64,000 nt of DNA from CATQHL01 sp965204655 (GTDB lineage Bacteria > Actinomycetota > Acidimicrobiia > Acidimicrobiales > CATQHL01). Numbering within the stretch: the stretch's first letter is position 1; the number at the start of each line of letters is the position of its first letter. Positions 1 to 8,009 of this stretch are shown here, in pieces. Under the pieces are notes generated by a model. That model was not told the origin of the DNA. It made no database searches and saw nothing but the letters and a program-made list of their open reading frames with translations. Position numbers and translations under genes: made by a program. The DNA lies in assembly GCA_965204655.1 (NCBI GenBank), contig OZ241998.1:2356001-2420000 (forward strand), in the 5' to 3' direction.

Positions 1-207
1 GAAATCAGAGCGCCCATGCAAGGAACAGTAGTCAAGGTATCCGCCGCCGAGGGCGAGAAGGTAACCGAAGGCCAGCCGATCCTCACGCTGGAGGCGATGA
101 AGATGGAGAACATCTTGACCGCCCCCGCCGACGGAGTAGTAGCCGAACTCTTAGTAGAGGTAGGCGACCTAGTAGGCGGCGGCGACCTACTAGCCGTAGT
201 CAGCTAG
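1..207 (+). CDS. Biotinyl-domain C-terminus of a biotin-dependent carboxylase (partial)
   Basis: The reading frame is already open at base 1 and ends at TAG 205-207, so only the last 68 codons are present. The protein reads EIRAPMQGTVVKV and later LEAMKMEN. This is the biotinyl/lipoyl-type swinging domain, with the lysine of AMKM as the expected biotinylation site. The ATG at 16 lies inside the conserved APMxGTVVKV strand, so it is not the true start. The domain normally forms the C-terminus of an acyl-CoA (acetyl-, propionyl-) carboxylase alpha chain or a separate biotin carboxyl carrier protein. Which one cannot be decided without the upstream sequence. Confidence 0.9.
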   Translation, partial: EIRAPMQGTVVKVSAAEGEKVTEGQPILTLEAMKMENILTAPADGVVAELLVEVGDLVGGGDLLAVVS

Positions 208-220
208 CCACAGCGGCGCC

Positions 221-322
221 AATCAAGAGCGAGCCGCCGAGCAGGTTGAGCCCGCCAGACCCCGCACGAACCCCCGCGTCACAGCGACGCAATCAAGAGC
301 GAGCCGCCGAGCAGGTTGAGCC
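221..322. repeat. Two 32-bp direct repeats, 70 bp apart, in the 208-342 gap
   Basis: Bases 221-252 and 291-322 are identical over 32 bp (AATCAAGAGCGAGCCGCCGA followed by GCAGGTTGAGCC). They fill most of the non-coding gap between the biotinyl gene and the 3' end of the convergent methyltransferase. No gene was seen here. The repeats lie at the boundary between a metabolic gene and a defence block, so they may mark a junction, but no partner copy was found at the other end of the block. Confidence 0.8.
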
Positions 323-342
323 GAAGAGCGGATCACGAGTAG

Positions 343-1732
343 TCAGTCTCTGGCGATGGCTCCTCGTAGGGCTTGGTCTCCGGCCGTCTGGGCAGCGGCG
401 AGCGCCCGCTCAGCGGCGGCCTGGTTGACGATCCAGTCCCGGTTGTCGGCGCGCATCCCTGAGATGGTTTTGTGCGATCCCTTCTTGGAATTGCATGGCC
501 CGCACAGCAGCACCCGGTTGGTGATGTAGTTGCCTCCGCCGTCTTTCTTGGGAGTCACGTGGTCTAGGTGCATGAACTCCAGTTCCAGCTTCCGCCCGCA
601 ACCGGCGCACACCACTTTGTTTAGGTCGGTTGACTCCCCGGCCTGGGCGTCCTTGAGGCATCTGGTCATTTCCTCGTGGGTCATCTGGGGCACCGGGTTG
701 CGCGATGAAATCGGAACTGGCAGCGCCGGTGCGGCTGTTTTCTGAGCGTCGGTTCGGATCGGCGGCTGGGTCGTGTAGGTCACGTTGCCGAAGGTGACAA
801 GCCGGTCGCGCACTTCAAGAACACTCAGCACTTCGTTCCGCAGCCGATCATGCACTGCCTTTTTGGCCGTTTCCCATATGTCTATCCCGATCCACCGGCG
901 CCCTAGGCGTTCAGCCGCAACCACCGTGGTGGCGCAACCGCAGAACGGGTCAAGCACCATGTCTCCTTCGTGAGAAGAAGCTTCGATTATTCGCTCGTAT
1001 AGGGCGAGGGGTTTTTGGGTCGGATAGCCGAAGCGTTCAGTGGCCTGCGGGTTGATCGGAGTCACATCAGCCCACCAGTCGAGCATAATTTTCCCGTCGG
1101 AGTGGAACTTATGGGCGTGTTTCGGGTCTCGGCTCATGACCGACGTGTACGGGATGCGGGGCGTGTTGAACACGGGCTGTGCGCCCTTGGCGTAGTACAG
1201 AAGAATGTCGTGCTTCTTGGCGAACCGAGTCTTTGAAGCTCCACCAGTGGAGTAGCACCACACGATCTCGTTTCTGAAGTTCTTGCGCCCGAAAATCCCG
1301 TCGAGCATGAGTTTCAGGTAGTGGCTGGCTGTCGGGTCGCAGTGCAGGTACAGCGACCCGGTGGGCTTGAGGACGCGGCGCATTTCCAAGAGCCTGACCC
1401 CCATGAAGCATAAGAAAGCGCCCATGTCCTGGCCCCAGGTGTTGTTGGCAGCGTCAATGACCTCCCACACCGCGGGGTGCTCGTCTTTGATGCTGTCGAT
1501 CCATGTCTCGTGAACGTCTTTATCCCATCTCCAGCGGTCTTGGAACTTCGCCCCCTCGGAGCGGCTTGCGGGAGTGGCGTGGAAGTCGCGGCCCTTATTG
1601 AACGGAGGGTCGGTCGCGATCAGATCTATGGTCTCAGAGTTGATCCCTCGCAGCACCGACAGGTTGTCGCAGCAGAACAAAGTCCGGTTGACCCAATTCT
1701 CGGGGGGGGGGGGGGGCAGACGCGGCTGTCAT
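343..1732 (-). CDS. Phase-variable DNA methyltransferase fused to an HNH nuclease domain (frame OFF here)
   Basis: The main frame (343-1701) encodes a beta-class adenine/cytosine-N4 methyltransferase. Motif IV TDPPFNKG is near the N-terminus and motif I LDPFCGCATTVVAAERL is in the middle. A C-terminal HNH domain follows: CAGC, LDHVTPKKDGG, N, LCGPCNSKKG. The catalytic frame is open upstream as ENWVNRTLFCCDNL, but a 15-nt C run (G run 1702-1716 on +) lies before it. The only ATG upstream (1730-1732, MTAAS) reaches the methylase frame when the run is 14 or 17, not 15. As given, the ATG frame hits a stop soon after. Initiation at TTG 1678-1680 is possible but has no visible ribosome binding site. 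It is a paralogue of the gene at 33027. The fusion suggests a one-protein R-M or nickase-methylase; the target site is unknown. Confidence 0.85.
1702..1716. repeat. Poly-G tract, 15 nt (C15 in the coding strand of the methyltransferase)
   Basis: A run of 15 G lies between the candidate ATG (1730-1732, minus strand) and the conserved methyltransferase sequence. ON lengths are n = 2 mod 3 (14, 17), where it would encode a short Pro stretch. At 15 the frame is broken. Runs this long in a coding frame are classic slipped-strand sites. Confidence 0.85.
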
Positions 1733-1787
1733 CGTTTGTGCCTACCCACCGACTCGGACTGACAACAGGCGCAAACGCGGGAGGCTA

Positions 1788-1803
1788 CCCGCCCCGCGGC
1801 GGG
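1788..1803. other. GC-rich stem-loop between methyltransferase and PIN-like gene
   Basis: CCCGCC (1788-1793) pairs with GGCGGG (1798-1803) around a 4-nt loop. It lies in the short gap between the PIN-like gene stop (1835) and the methyltransferase start (1732), both on the minus strand. A 12-bp direct repeat ACCTTCAGATAT adjoins it (1817-1828 and 1830-1841). There is no T run, so a terminator role is uncertain. Confidence 0.4.
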
Positions 1804-1834
1804 CCGGTTTGCTGTCACCTTCAGATATAGACCT

Positions 1835-2470
1835 TCAGATATCGGGATAAGGGGGCTGACGGTTCCATAAGTCCATTTTGCGCAGAGTCTCCAGTGTTGC
1901 CTCCTCCGCTGCCTTGGAGATAAGCCTTGCCTCCACCGCTGTTCTCAGAAGGCCTTGTGAGGATTGCGTAGGGTGTTTAGGAGACAAGCGCTTCAAGGCT
2001 GCCCATGCGTCGGCGTCGTCGCTTGCAAAGACCATACCTCTATTGACGGCGACCGCTACACAACTCGCCGCTGCGTCGCCTAGCTTCCAAGTTAATCCCA
2101 GCTTTTCTACCTGCTTGTCTGATGTGAGTTGACAAAGAAAGTCGAGTTCTTTGTCGTCCAATTCAACGATTCTGAGATGCCCATTGATGTACATATTCCC
2201 GATGCGGTCGATTTGAATAATGGCGTCCATTGCAATGCGGCGCGTACGCTCATCAAGCTTGGGATCAGAACAGCGAGACTGGTAATAGCACCTGTCTCTC
2301 GCAATCTGGTTGTTGGGCCACCCAGTAGTGTCACCAATCCTGTAGACAAGATCAGTGGTAGTAATGCCACCAAATAGCTGCACCAATAGATCTGTCGCAT
2401 TGGCAAGGCTCCAATACAAAAGAACTGGAGCGTCAACGAGCAATTCTTGGCTACGCGAAGACATTGTCAT
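1835..2470 (-). CDS. PIN-like nuclease-domain protein, putative toxin partner of the XRE-ImmA gene
   Basis: 211 aa. The N-terminal LLVDAPVLLYW fits the first acidic strand of PIN domains. The C-terminal half LGDAAASCVAVAVNRGMVF, then SDDADAW, fits the LGE-A-A/DD-A pattern that supplies the other metal-binding acids. PIN proteins are Mg-dependent RNases, often toxins. The gene starts inside the 3' end of the upstream XRE-ImmA gene (20-nt overlap), so the two are translated together. This pairing resembles regulator-protease/PIN modules of mobile and defence regions. The family is not recognised precisely; the PIN call rests on pattern alone. Confidence 0.55.
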   Translation of the reverse strand: MTMSSRSQELLVDAPVLLYWSLANATDLLVQLFGGITTTDLVYRIGDTTGWPNNQIARDRCYYQSRCSDPKLDERTRRIAMDAIIQIDRIGNMYINGHLRIVELDDKELDFLCQLTSDKQVEKLGLTWKLGDAAASCVAVAVNRGMVFASDDADAWAALKRLSPKHPTQSSQGLLRTAVEARLISKAAEEATLETLRKMDLWNRQPPYPDI

Positions 2471-3647
2471 ATTCCTTTATCTCTTGGTCCGTTTCTCTGT
2501 GGGGCTCCTCTGGTTGCTCACTGTGAGATACTATTTGAGCAACCTCAGGAACAGCGAGATCCATTTGCGCAGCGGCTGTAGGCACTGAGATGCATTGAGA
2601 GCGGACAGCGCATTGAACCAGACGCAGAAACCGGCGAGGGAAGCGTGCGATCCTCCAAGCGTTAGCGTCCCGTCCATATTCCTTGTCGGCAGGTTCATAT
2701 CCTAACGACCGTGCCAGCGCGAGGGGATGAATGCGTCCAAACTTTACGTAAGTTTCTTGGGTGATCATTTTCATCTGGCGGAGAGTGACCAGCGTCATAG
2801 CCCACGATGTGTTGAAGTAACGCTGAATGTGTACAACATCTGCCGGATTTTCAATCTCCCGTGTGATGTCGTACTTTTCTGTAAATCTCCTGAACCCTTC
2901 GGTCGGTATCAGGAACTCTGCAGCGAAGGCGTCGGCGAATCGTTCTTGGGTAGTCCGACGTGGAGTGGACACCGAAGCGCCTCGCTTGTGGCTGTGGAAT
3001 AGTGCGTGGGCGATTTCATGCGCAACAGTGAACCGCTGACGCCCGGGCGTCATGGATTGGTTGACAACAATGGAGAAACCCACCTGCGGGTGATTCAAGA
3101 ATCCGCCTGACGCGCAGGTTTTCAGGTCCTTCCCGAGTTCGGCGCGGTAAACAGTTATACCCATCATCTCCGCAGCATGATCAATATTGGACAGAGGCCC
3201 GAGCCCTAACCGCAGATAGGAGCGGACATCCTCAGCCATGCGACGAATGTTGTCTTTAGTAGAGGAATTGAGCGGCAACCGGAAAGGCGACTGCTTACAC
3301 CCTTGGATGTCAAAGCCGGTCTGGTCGGCCAACTTGGCGTAGAAGTTGAGGAATTTAGTGAAGTCTCGCATCCCGAGTCGCGTCTGAGGCGACAGTTCCT
3401 CGTTATCTGTGCGGTAAAGCATTTCGGCCAGGGCGTCGGGGTCGGATCGTTCGCGCCCTTGGAGGAGTTGGTCAGGGTCTAGCCGGTAGAGACGAGAGAG
3501 GGCGGCAATCTGGCGGACGTTGGGTCGGCGCTTCCCCGATTCCCAGTAGCTGACCATGGCCCGGTCAACGCCGACGAAATGGGCCACGTCGTCCTGCGAC
3601 AAGCCGATCTCAGCGCGTGCCTGCGCCAACCCGCTGCTGTCTCCCAT
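2451..3647 (-). CDS. XRE-family regulator with ImmA/IrrE metallopeptidase domain
   Basis: The N-terminal helix-turn-helix (ARAEIGLSQDDVAHFVGVDR, then VSYWESGKRRP) is followed by a zinc metallopeptidase domain with HEIAHALFH (HExxH) and a downstream FADAFAAEFLIP segment typical of ImmA/IrrE proteins. These proteases cleave their cognate repressor or antitoxin after stress and derepress the linked genes. The frame is open to ATG 3779. The ATG at 3647 (MGDSSG) begins right before the HTH and has GGAG upstream, so it is the better start. The longer version adds 44 residues without recognisable features. It overlaps the PIN-like gene and is divergent from the ubiquitin-like operon. Confidence 0.85.
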   Translation of the reverse strand: MGDSSGLAQARAEIGLSQDDVAHFVGVDRAMVSYWESGKRRPNVRQIAALSRLYRLDPDQLLQGRERSDPDALAEMLYRTDNEELSPQTRLGMRDFTKFLNFYAKLADQTGFDIQGCKQSPFRLPLNSSTKDNIRRMAEDVRSYLRLGLGPLSNIDHAAEMMGITVYRAELGKDLKTCASGGFLNHPQVGFSIVVNQSMTPGRQRFTVAHEIAHALFHSHKRGASVSTPRRTTQERFADAFAAEFLIPTEGFRRFTEKYDITREIENPADVVHIQRYFNTSWAMTLVTLRQMKMITQETYVKFGRIHPLALARSLGYEPADKEYGRDANAWRIARFPRRFLRLVQCAVRSQCISVPTAAAQMDLAVPEVAQIVSHSEQPEEPHRETDQEIKEYDNVFA

Positions 3648-3769
3648 GTGCTCTCTGTTCTCTCCTTCGCCTCTCGCGCTCCGTGCCGTGCCAGCGTAGT
3701 CAGTCGTTGTCCGTGTCAGGGGATCTGTGGCCTGCGGAAGATTGCTACTTGCCTTGCCGGCAGTAATCT

Positions 3770-3837
3770 TTGAAAACATCTAGTTATATGATACACTAAC
3801 TTCAGTCAATTGGTGTAACTCTCCAGAAGGAGGAAAA
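3770..3837. promoter_or_regulatory. Divergent control region between XRE-ImmA gene and ubiquitin-like operon
   Basis: The region holds TTGAAA (3770-3775), TATGAT (3787-3792), and a 5-bp inverted repeat AGTTA/TAACT (3782-3786 and 3797-3801) that could be a half-site pair for the divergent XRE protein. Just before ATG 3838 there is a strong ribosome binding site, GAAGGAGG. The spacing between TTGAAA and TATGAT is too short for a standard sigma-70 pair, so the exact promoter is unsettled. Confidence 0.35.
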
Positions 3838-4128
3838 ATGACCACAGAAAGCCAACCAATAAGCGAAAGGACAGCAATGACCGTAGCAGAAGAAAACACC
3901 GAAGTCGTCTCAATCTTCATCAACAAAATCGAGTGCCGGATGAAGGCCGGCGAGGTCACCGGGCGCGACCTGCGGCAAGCGCCCGAAACGCCCATCGCCC
4001 CCGACAGGGATCTGTGGCGCGAGTGCCCCGGCGACGGCCCCGACGAACAAGTTGAGGACGAGCAGATCGTCGTGATCGAAGAAGGAGCGCGGTTCTTCAC
4101 GGCGGCGCGGTATATCACGCCGGGCTGA
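3838..4128 (+). CDS. Ubiquitin-like (multiubiquitin-family-like) protein
   Basis: 96 aa, one beta-grasp domain at about residues 22-95: VVSIFINKIECRMKAGEVTG, then DLWRECPG and EDEQIVVIEEGARFFTAARY, ending ITPG. The order (first strand with INK, helix after the GEVTG turn, DLW strand, final G-x-R-FFTA strand) matches the bacterial Ub-like proteins encoded with E2-like and E1/JAB genes. A single glycine ends the protein, so it could be conjugated or processed through its C-terminus; this is inferred. It is the first gene of a tight operon (4-nt gap to the E2-like gene) with a strong ribosome binding site. Confidence 0.8.
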   Translation: MTTESQPISERTAMTVAEENTEVVSIFINKIECRMKAGEVTGRDLRQAPETPIAPDRDLWRECPGDGPDEQVEDEQIVVIEEGARFFTAARYITPG

Positions 4129-4132
4129 TGAC

Positions 4133-4594
4133 ATGGCGCTAGATCCCGTCTCGGCAGAGCACCTCAAGCACCTCGGCGCCGACTGCGAAGTCGTTGACGA
4201 GGATGGATTCACCTGGGTGGTTCTCAAAAGGCAGAGGCTGCCCGAGGGCTACAGCCAGACAGCCGACGTGTTGATCCGGTTGCCGGATGCATGCCACAGA
4301 GCAACTCCCTGGCACCAGGTTGCGTGCGAGACAGCCGACGTGTTGATCAAGTTGCCGGATGGTTTCCCCGACGCAGAGCCCGACATGTTCTGGACCGATC
4401 CCATCCTGACGCTCGAAGACGGGAGGATCTGTCCGCCCGGAGCCGAGGTCAACGAACTCTACCTGGGCCGGGTGTGGCAGAGGTGGAGCCGCCACATCCG
4501 AGGTCACTGGCAGCCGGGGATTGACAACATCAGGTCATACGTCGCCTACATCCACCGATGCCTGGCGGAATCAGCCACCAGGACAGCGACGTGA
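4133..4594 (+). CDS. E2/UBC-like protein of the ubiquitin-like operon
   Basis: 153 aa. The segment LPDGFPDAEPDMFWTDP and the tail WQRWSRH, then W-PGIDNIRSYV, resemble the prokaryotic E2-like family found beside multiubiquitin and E1-JAB genes. Cysteines are present (for example in GRICPPGAE), but a catalytic one cannot be assigned by eye. A 72-nt (24-codon) in-frame duplication is visible: the TADVLIRLPD segment at 4257-4289 is repeated at 4329-4361. It inserts ACHRATPWHQVACE into the core and could perturb the fold. The gene overlaps the next one by 4 nt (GTGA). Confidence 0.7.
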   Translation: MALDPVSAEHLKHLGADCEVVDEDGFTWVVLKRQRLPEGYSQTADVLIRLPDACHRATPWHQVACETADVLIKLPDGFPDAEPDMFWTDPILTLEDGRICPPGAEVNELYLGRVWQRWSRHIRGHWQPGIDNIRSYVAYIHRCLAESATRTAT

Positions 4595-6093
4595 GCTCCA
4601 CCCTTGCATTGCGCCACGAAGACCGCTCAGTAGTGCTGGAGGCGCTCGGCGAGAAGAACGAGACGGCGTGGTTCGCTGTCTGCGCTCCCGAACGTTCAAC
4701 CGTTGTGTGCCACCGGCTCCAACCCGTGCCCGAATCCCTATACAGCGAGCGCCGCCCAGACCGGCTGATGATCAACTCTCCGGCCTGGGTGCGGCCGGCG
4801 CGAAAAGCCGCCAAGCAAGGGCTAGGCCTTCTGTTCGCCCACACCCATCCTCATCCTCGGCATCAGGCGGCCTTCTCGCCTGCCGACGACGCAACCGAGC
4901 AGACGCTGCGCAGCGACCTGAACAACATGGCCCCCGGCGTGGAACTGACAAGCATCGTGTTCGCCAGCGGTGCAGGCGGCCAGATCGAGTTCGCAGCCCG
5001 CTCAGGCCGGCTGCCCGACGCTGCCACCCGGCCAATCACCAGGCTGCGCTTCGCTGGCAACGAACTCCACATCTACGACAATCGCCCCCCCAACGGGGCG
5101 TCGCCTGCCCCCAACAGGGCGTCGCCCGACCCCTTTGACCGGCAAATCCGAGCGTTCGGCCCCGAAGGCCAGGCGGCGCTGAGCCAGATCCGCGCCGGCG
5201 TCGTAGGGCTCGGCGGCACCGGATCGGCGACCGCCCAGCAACTCTTGCGCCTGGGCGTCGGGCACCTGTGCATTGTTGACGACGACATTGTGACCGATAC
5301 GAGCCTCACCCGAGGGTGGGGCTCTCGCAAAGCCGACATCGGCCGACCGAAGACCGAAGTGATCCAGCGCCTCGCCAGCGAAATCGATCTCGGAACAACA
5401 GTCAAAGCCATCAACGAGCGCTGCACCGAAGCCGAGACTGTCAAGCGGCTGTCGGCGCTCGACGTGATCTTCGGATGCACTGACGATCACGCTGGCCGGA
5501 TCAAACTGAACCGGCTCGCCTACTGGTACAACATCCCGCTGATCGACTGCGGTGTACTGATCACCCCCGCCGACGCCGAGTCTGGCGGACGTCCGAGAAT
5601 CGAGTCCAGGGTCACCTGGGTTGCTCCGGGGTCGGCCTGCCTGCTCTGCCGCAGCAGAATTGACCCAGGCATAGCCAGAGCCGAATCGTTGAACGAAGCC
5701 CTCCCGCATCACGACAGCGAAGCCGTCCCGCACCACGACTATGAGTCCAGCTATCACTCGTTTATAACCGCCGCCGCCGAATCGTTGTGCGAAGACGAAC
5801 GAGAACGCCGCCGACAAGAGGGCTACATTCCCGACCTCAATGAGCCGCAGCCCGCTGTGATCGCCTACACGACGACGATTGCCGGAATGGCCGTGAGCGA
5901 ACTGCTGAGCCGGATGTTCGGCCTAGGCAATCCCGGTGCCACCGAAACGCTCCTCAAGTCAGAGGTGCCCAAACTGTCGTTCAACACCCAGAAAGGCAGA
6001 TGCGGCTGCTGGTGCGCCAGCGACAAACTGCAGCATCGCCAAACGCTGCTCGGCCTGAGTTGGTCGTCTACAAAGCGCACTCCTGCGAGTTGA
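4591..6093 (+). CDS. JAB (JAMM peptidase)-E1 (ThiF-like) fusion
   Basis: About 500 aa. The N-terminal JAB domain carries a full JAMM zinc motif, HPHPRHQAAFSPAD (HxH, 7 residues, SxxD). The C-terminal half is an E1/ThiF adenylating domain: FDRQIRAFGPEGQ, nucleotide loop VVGLGGTGSATAQQL, then IVDDDIVTDTSLTRGWGS. Paired cysteines (CLLC and CGCWC) fit a zinc site. Expected roles: the E1 part activates the Ub-like C-terminus with ATP, and the JAB part removes or processes it. The GTG at 4591 overlaps the E2 stop (GTGA); ATG 4558 is an alternative. A second fusion of this kind is at 41300. Confidence 0.88.
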   Translation: MSSTLALRHEDRSVVLEALGEKNETAWFAVCAPERSTVVCHRLQPVPESLYSERRPDRLMINSPAWVRPARKAAKQGLGLLFAHTHPHPRHQAAFSPADDATEQTLRSDLNNMAPGVELTSIVFASGAGGQIEFAARSGRLPDAATRPITRLRFAGNELHIYDNRPPNGASPAPNRASPDPFDRQIRAFGPEGQAALSQIRAGVVGLGGTGSATAQQLLRLGVGHLCIVDDDIVTDTSLTRGWGSRKADIGRPKTEVIQRLASEIDLGTTVKAINERCTEAETVKRLSALDVIFGCTDDHAGRIKLNRLAYWYNIPLIDCGVLITPADAESGGRPRIESRVTWVAPGSACLLCRSRIDPGIARAESLNEALPHHDSEAVPHHDYESSYHSFITAAAESLCEDERERRRQEGYIPDLNEPQPAVIAYTTTIAGMAVSELLSRMFGLGNPGATETLLKSEVPKLSFNTQKGRCGCWCASDKLQHRQTLLGLSWSSTKRTPAS

Positions 6094-6200
6094 CGATCGG
6101 CTGATCCGCGCCCCCCGCCGCGCCAGAGGGGCGCAGACAGCCTGCGCCCTGAGGTGGCTTGCCATCAGGTCTAGACACCCGGACAGGCTGCCTGACCTGC

Positions 6201-6222
6201 GGGGGGGGGGGGGGGGGGGGGG
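6201..6222. repeat. Poly-G tract, 22 nt, in the 6094-6465 gene-free stretch
   Basis: This is the longest homopolymer in the window. It lies between the JAB-E1 gene and the first pilin, about 240 nt before the pilin start. No convincing gene spans it. A frame open after the tract reads GLTPAQACNCSYPDGER and stops near 6347; it may be a decayed gene. The tract could modulate a promoter or mark lost coding sequence. Downstream there are two AAGGATGGTTC copies (6390-6420) and, at the 3' edge, the pilin ribosome binding site. Confidence 0.7.
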
Positions 6223-6465
6223 AAGTTAATTTGCGCGGCCTCACTCCGGCTCAGGCTTGCAACTGCTCTTACCCCGATGGAGAGCGCCCAAATATTGGTT
6301 GCCGGAAATGGTTGCAAAATGTTTTGCGGCTTGATAGTCTTGCTTAACAAGTGGTCTGACTAAGCAAAATTCAGCCCCGCTGGCCCCAGCAAGGATGGTT
6401 CCCCAACTAAGGATGGTTCTTGGCAAGGGCCGGTGAAGCACAAGAATATAAAGGAGCATTAACCG

Positions 6466-7026
6466 ATGCTAATTGGAATTTCAGTAGCCCTGATAATCAC
6501 AGCCGCCTTCGCGGCGGCGATATCTTCGTTGTCCCAACGCAGTTTCTCTTTTGCTGCCCGAGACGAAAAGGGCTTGAGCACCCTGGAGTGGATCTTGTTG
6601 GTGGCGGCGGTAGGCGGTCTGGCGACCGCTGGTGTCATCATCGTCCGCAACGCCGTCAGTTCCTCGGGCGATCAGGTGGACGACACCGCAAGACTAGAAA
6701 GAATCGCCCAGACTGAAGTAGACGAATGGATGCTACAACCTGTGGGTACCGCTGCTGCGGATGCCTCGAAGGAGACTCTTAATGCAACGACAGTACCCAC
6801 GGACGCAAACGTCGCGATAAGATGTGATCTAGATTACTTCTATTACAAGAGCGGCAAAAAAACATACCCATTAAGAAAATGGAGAGGGCAGTTTACTCTT
6901 AAAGTTGTTTCTGGTAGTGGATCTGGTACACATGTAGACTGGTGTGATGCTATTCCTACTAACAATTTGGCAAACACTGTTCTTGGTACGACTAGCCCCC
7001 GAGGTTCGGGCGTTACATTCAGCTAA
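6466..7026 (+). CDS. Prepilin-like protein 1 of the tandem array
   Basis: 186 aa. Residues 33-62 carry the shared signature DEKG-LSTLEWILLVAAVGG. A short charged stretch ends in Gly (prepilin peptidase site), followed by a hydrophobic helix with Glu at position +5, as in Flp/type IV pilins. Unlike its neighbours it has an extra hydrophobic segment at the very N-terminus (LIGISVALIITAAFAAAI). The secreted part is unique, with two cysteines (CDLDYFYY and DWCDAIP) that could form a disulphide. AAAGGAG precedes ATG 6466. The exported domain is more AT-rich than the N-terminal part. Confidence 0.8.
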   Translation: MLIGISVALIITAAFAAAISSLSQRSFSFAARDEKGLSTLEWILLVAAVGGLATAGVIIVRNAVSSSGDQVDDTARLERIAQTEVDEWMLQPVGTAAADASKETLNATTVPTDANVAIRCDLDYFYYKSGKKTYPLRKWRGQFTLKVVSGSGSGTHVDWCDAIPTNNLANTVLGTTSPRGSGVTFS

Positions 7027-7131
7027 TAACGATCAAACAATAGCCACGCGCTCTGTTGAGGTTGAAACGAGTGGGGGCTTTCGTGTTCTCCAAGAATCGA
7101 GTCCCTCACCGTTGCTATAGTCTGGCCACTC

Positions 7132-7174
7132 ATTGTGTGCTGCCGGCTGTCCCGGATGGTCGCCAGCACACAAT
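7132..7174. repeat. 11-bp perfect inverted repeat in the 7027-7386 gap
   Basis: ATTGTGTGCTG (7132-7142) and CAGCACACAAT (7164-7174) form a stem with a 21-nt loop. It is the only notable structure in a 360-bp stretch without a gene between pilins 1 and 2. It could be a transcript hairpin, an operator, or the scar of an element; no T run follows. Confidence 0.6.
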
Positions 7175-7386
7175 AGGGCGCAAGCCACAGAGCACAAGAA
7201 GCTAGTGGCAGATCCAGTGAGCCAGCAAGTCTGAAAGCATCCCTTGCTTTCAATTCGCTGGCTGCGGTCATCCCCTCGGGTAGCCCCATTAGTTTCGAGC
7301 AATCACTTCCCCCCCACTTCGCTCCCCAGGACGGGTTTACAAGCAGAACAGGCTTAGAAGTTTAGGAAGGCAGCAAGCTATAGACC

Positions 7387-7944
7387 ATGTCAAGCCATAG
7401 ATCATTGAAGCCTCCTATGTCTTTGAAGCGGAGGCTCCCTTTCCTAAAAAGGAGGAAGCCCCGAGGAGAGCGCCACTGGGAGACCGATGAGCGCGGCCTC
7501 ACGACTCTAGAGTGGCTCTTGCTCGTAGCGGCAGTGGGTGGCCTCGCCACGATAGGCATTGTCGTTGTGCGCAACGCCGCAGGCGACACCAAAGGCGAGA
7601 TCAACGAAGGCACTGAAGTTGACAGGCTTCAAGCGCAAGCCAACAGCGACGCCTTAGATGGAGGCGCCGACGCCACCAACTGCACTAGACCGTCTTCAGC
7701 CTGGGTCAACAAGTGGCAGACCACTTTCGACTTCCGTTGGACTGGCACCACATGCCTTGCGCATGCGGTGAGGACAACCGCAGACGAGAGGCTTCAAGCG
7801 CAAGCCAATAACGATGCCGGACAAGCCGACCTGGATGATTGCACCAACGCGACTTCGGCCTGGGTCGTCAAGTGGCAGGGCACTTTCGAATTCCGTTGGG
7901 ATACAGGCAAAAAAGTCTGCAAAGCGCACGCGGTGACCCCATGA
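7387..7944 (+). CDS. Prepilin-like protein 2, with internally duplicated exported domain
   Basis: 185 aa. A basic leader of about 38 residues ends DERG, followed by the helix LTTLEWLLLVAAVGGLATIG. The exported part is two copies of a roughly 50-residue unit. Each begins RLQAQAN-DA, holds SAWV-KWQ-TF-FRW, and ends C-AHAV, so each has two cysteines. The repeat is visible in DNA: AGGCTTCAAGCGCAAGCCAA starts at 7624 and again at 7789, 165 nt apart. The same SAWV-KWQ-F motif recurs loosely in pilin 6 (LQQWSGIFTFKY). ATG 7417 is an alternative start; no strong ribosome binding site is seen before 7387. Confidence 0.75.
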   Translation: MSSHRSLKPPMSLKRRLPFLKRRKPRGERHWETDERGLTTLEWLLLVAAVGGLATIGIVVVRNAAGDTKGEINEGTEVDRLQAQANSDALDGGADATNCTRPSSAWVNKWQTTFDFRWTGTTCLAHAVRTTADERLQAQANNDAGQADLDDCTNATSAWVVKWQGTFEFRWDTGKKVCKAHAVTP

Positions 7945-8009
7945 GGCCCATGACCCATTGGCGCACAAACGCTAAGGCAGCAGAGGTGCTAGGGTAACAG
8001 GAGGTAAGG

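Noticed and set aside
6159..6347. A 62-codon frame running through the G22 tract
   Set aside because: Its start is a TTG without ribosome binding site and the N-terminal part has no recognisable sequence; it may be debris of a lost gene but not a supported CDS.
7023..7302. Minus-strand frames of about 90 codons between pilins 1 and 2
   Set aside because: Unrelated to known proteins, no ribosome binding site, and they span the inverted repeat; treated as non-coding.
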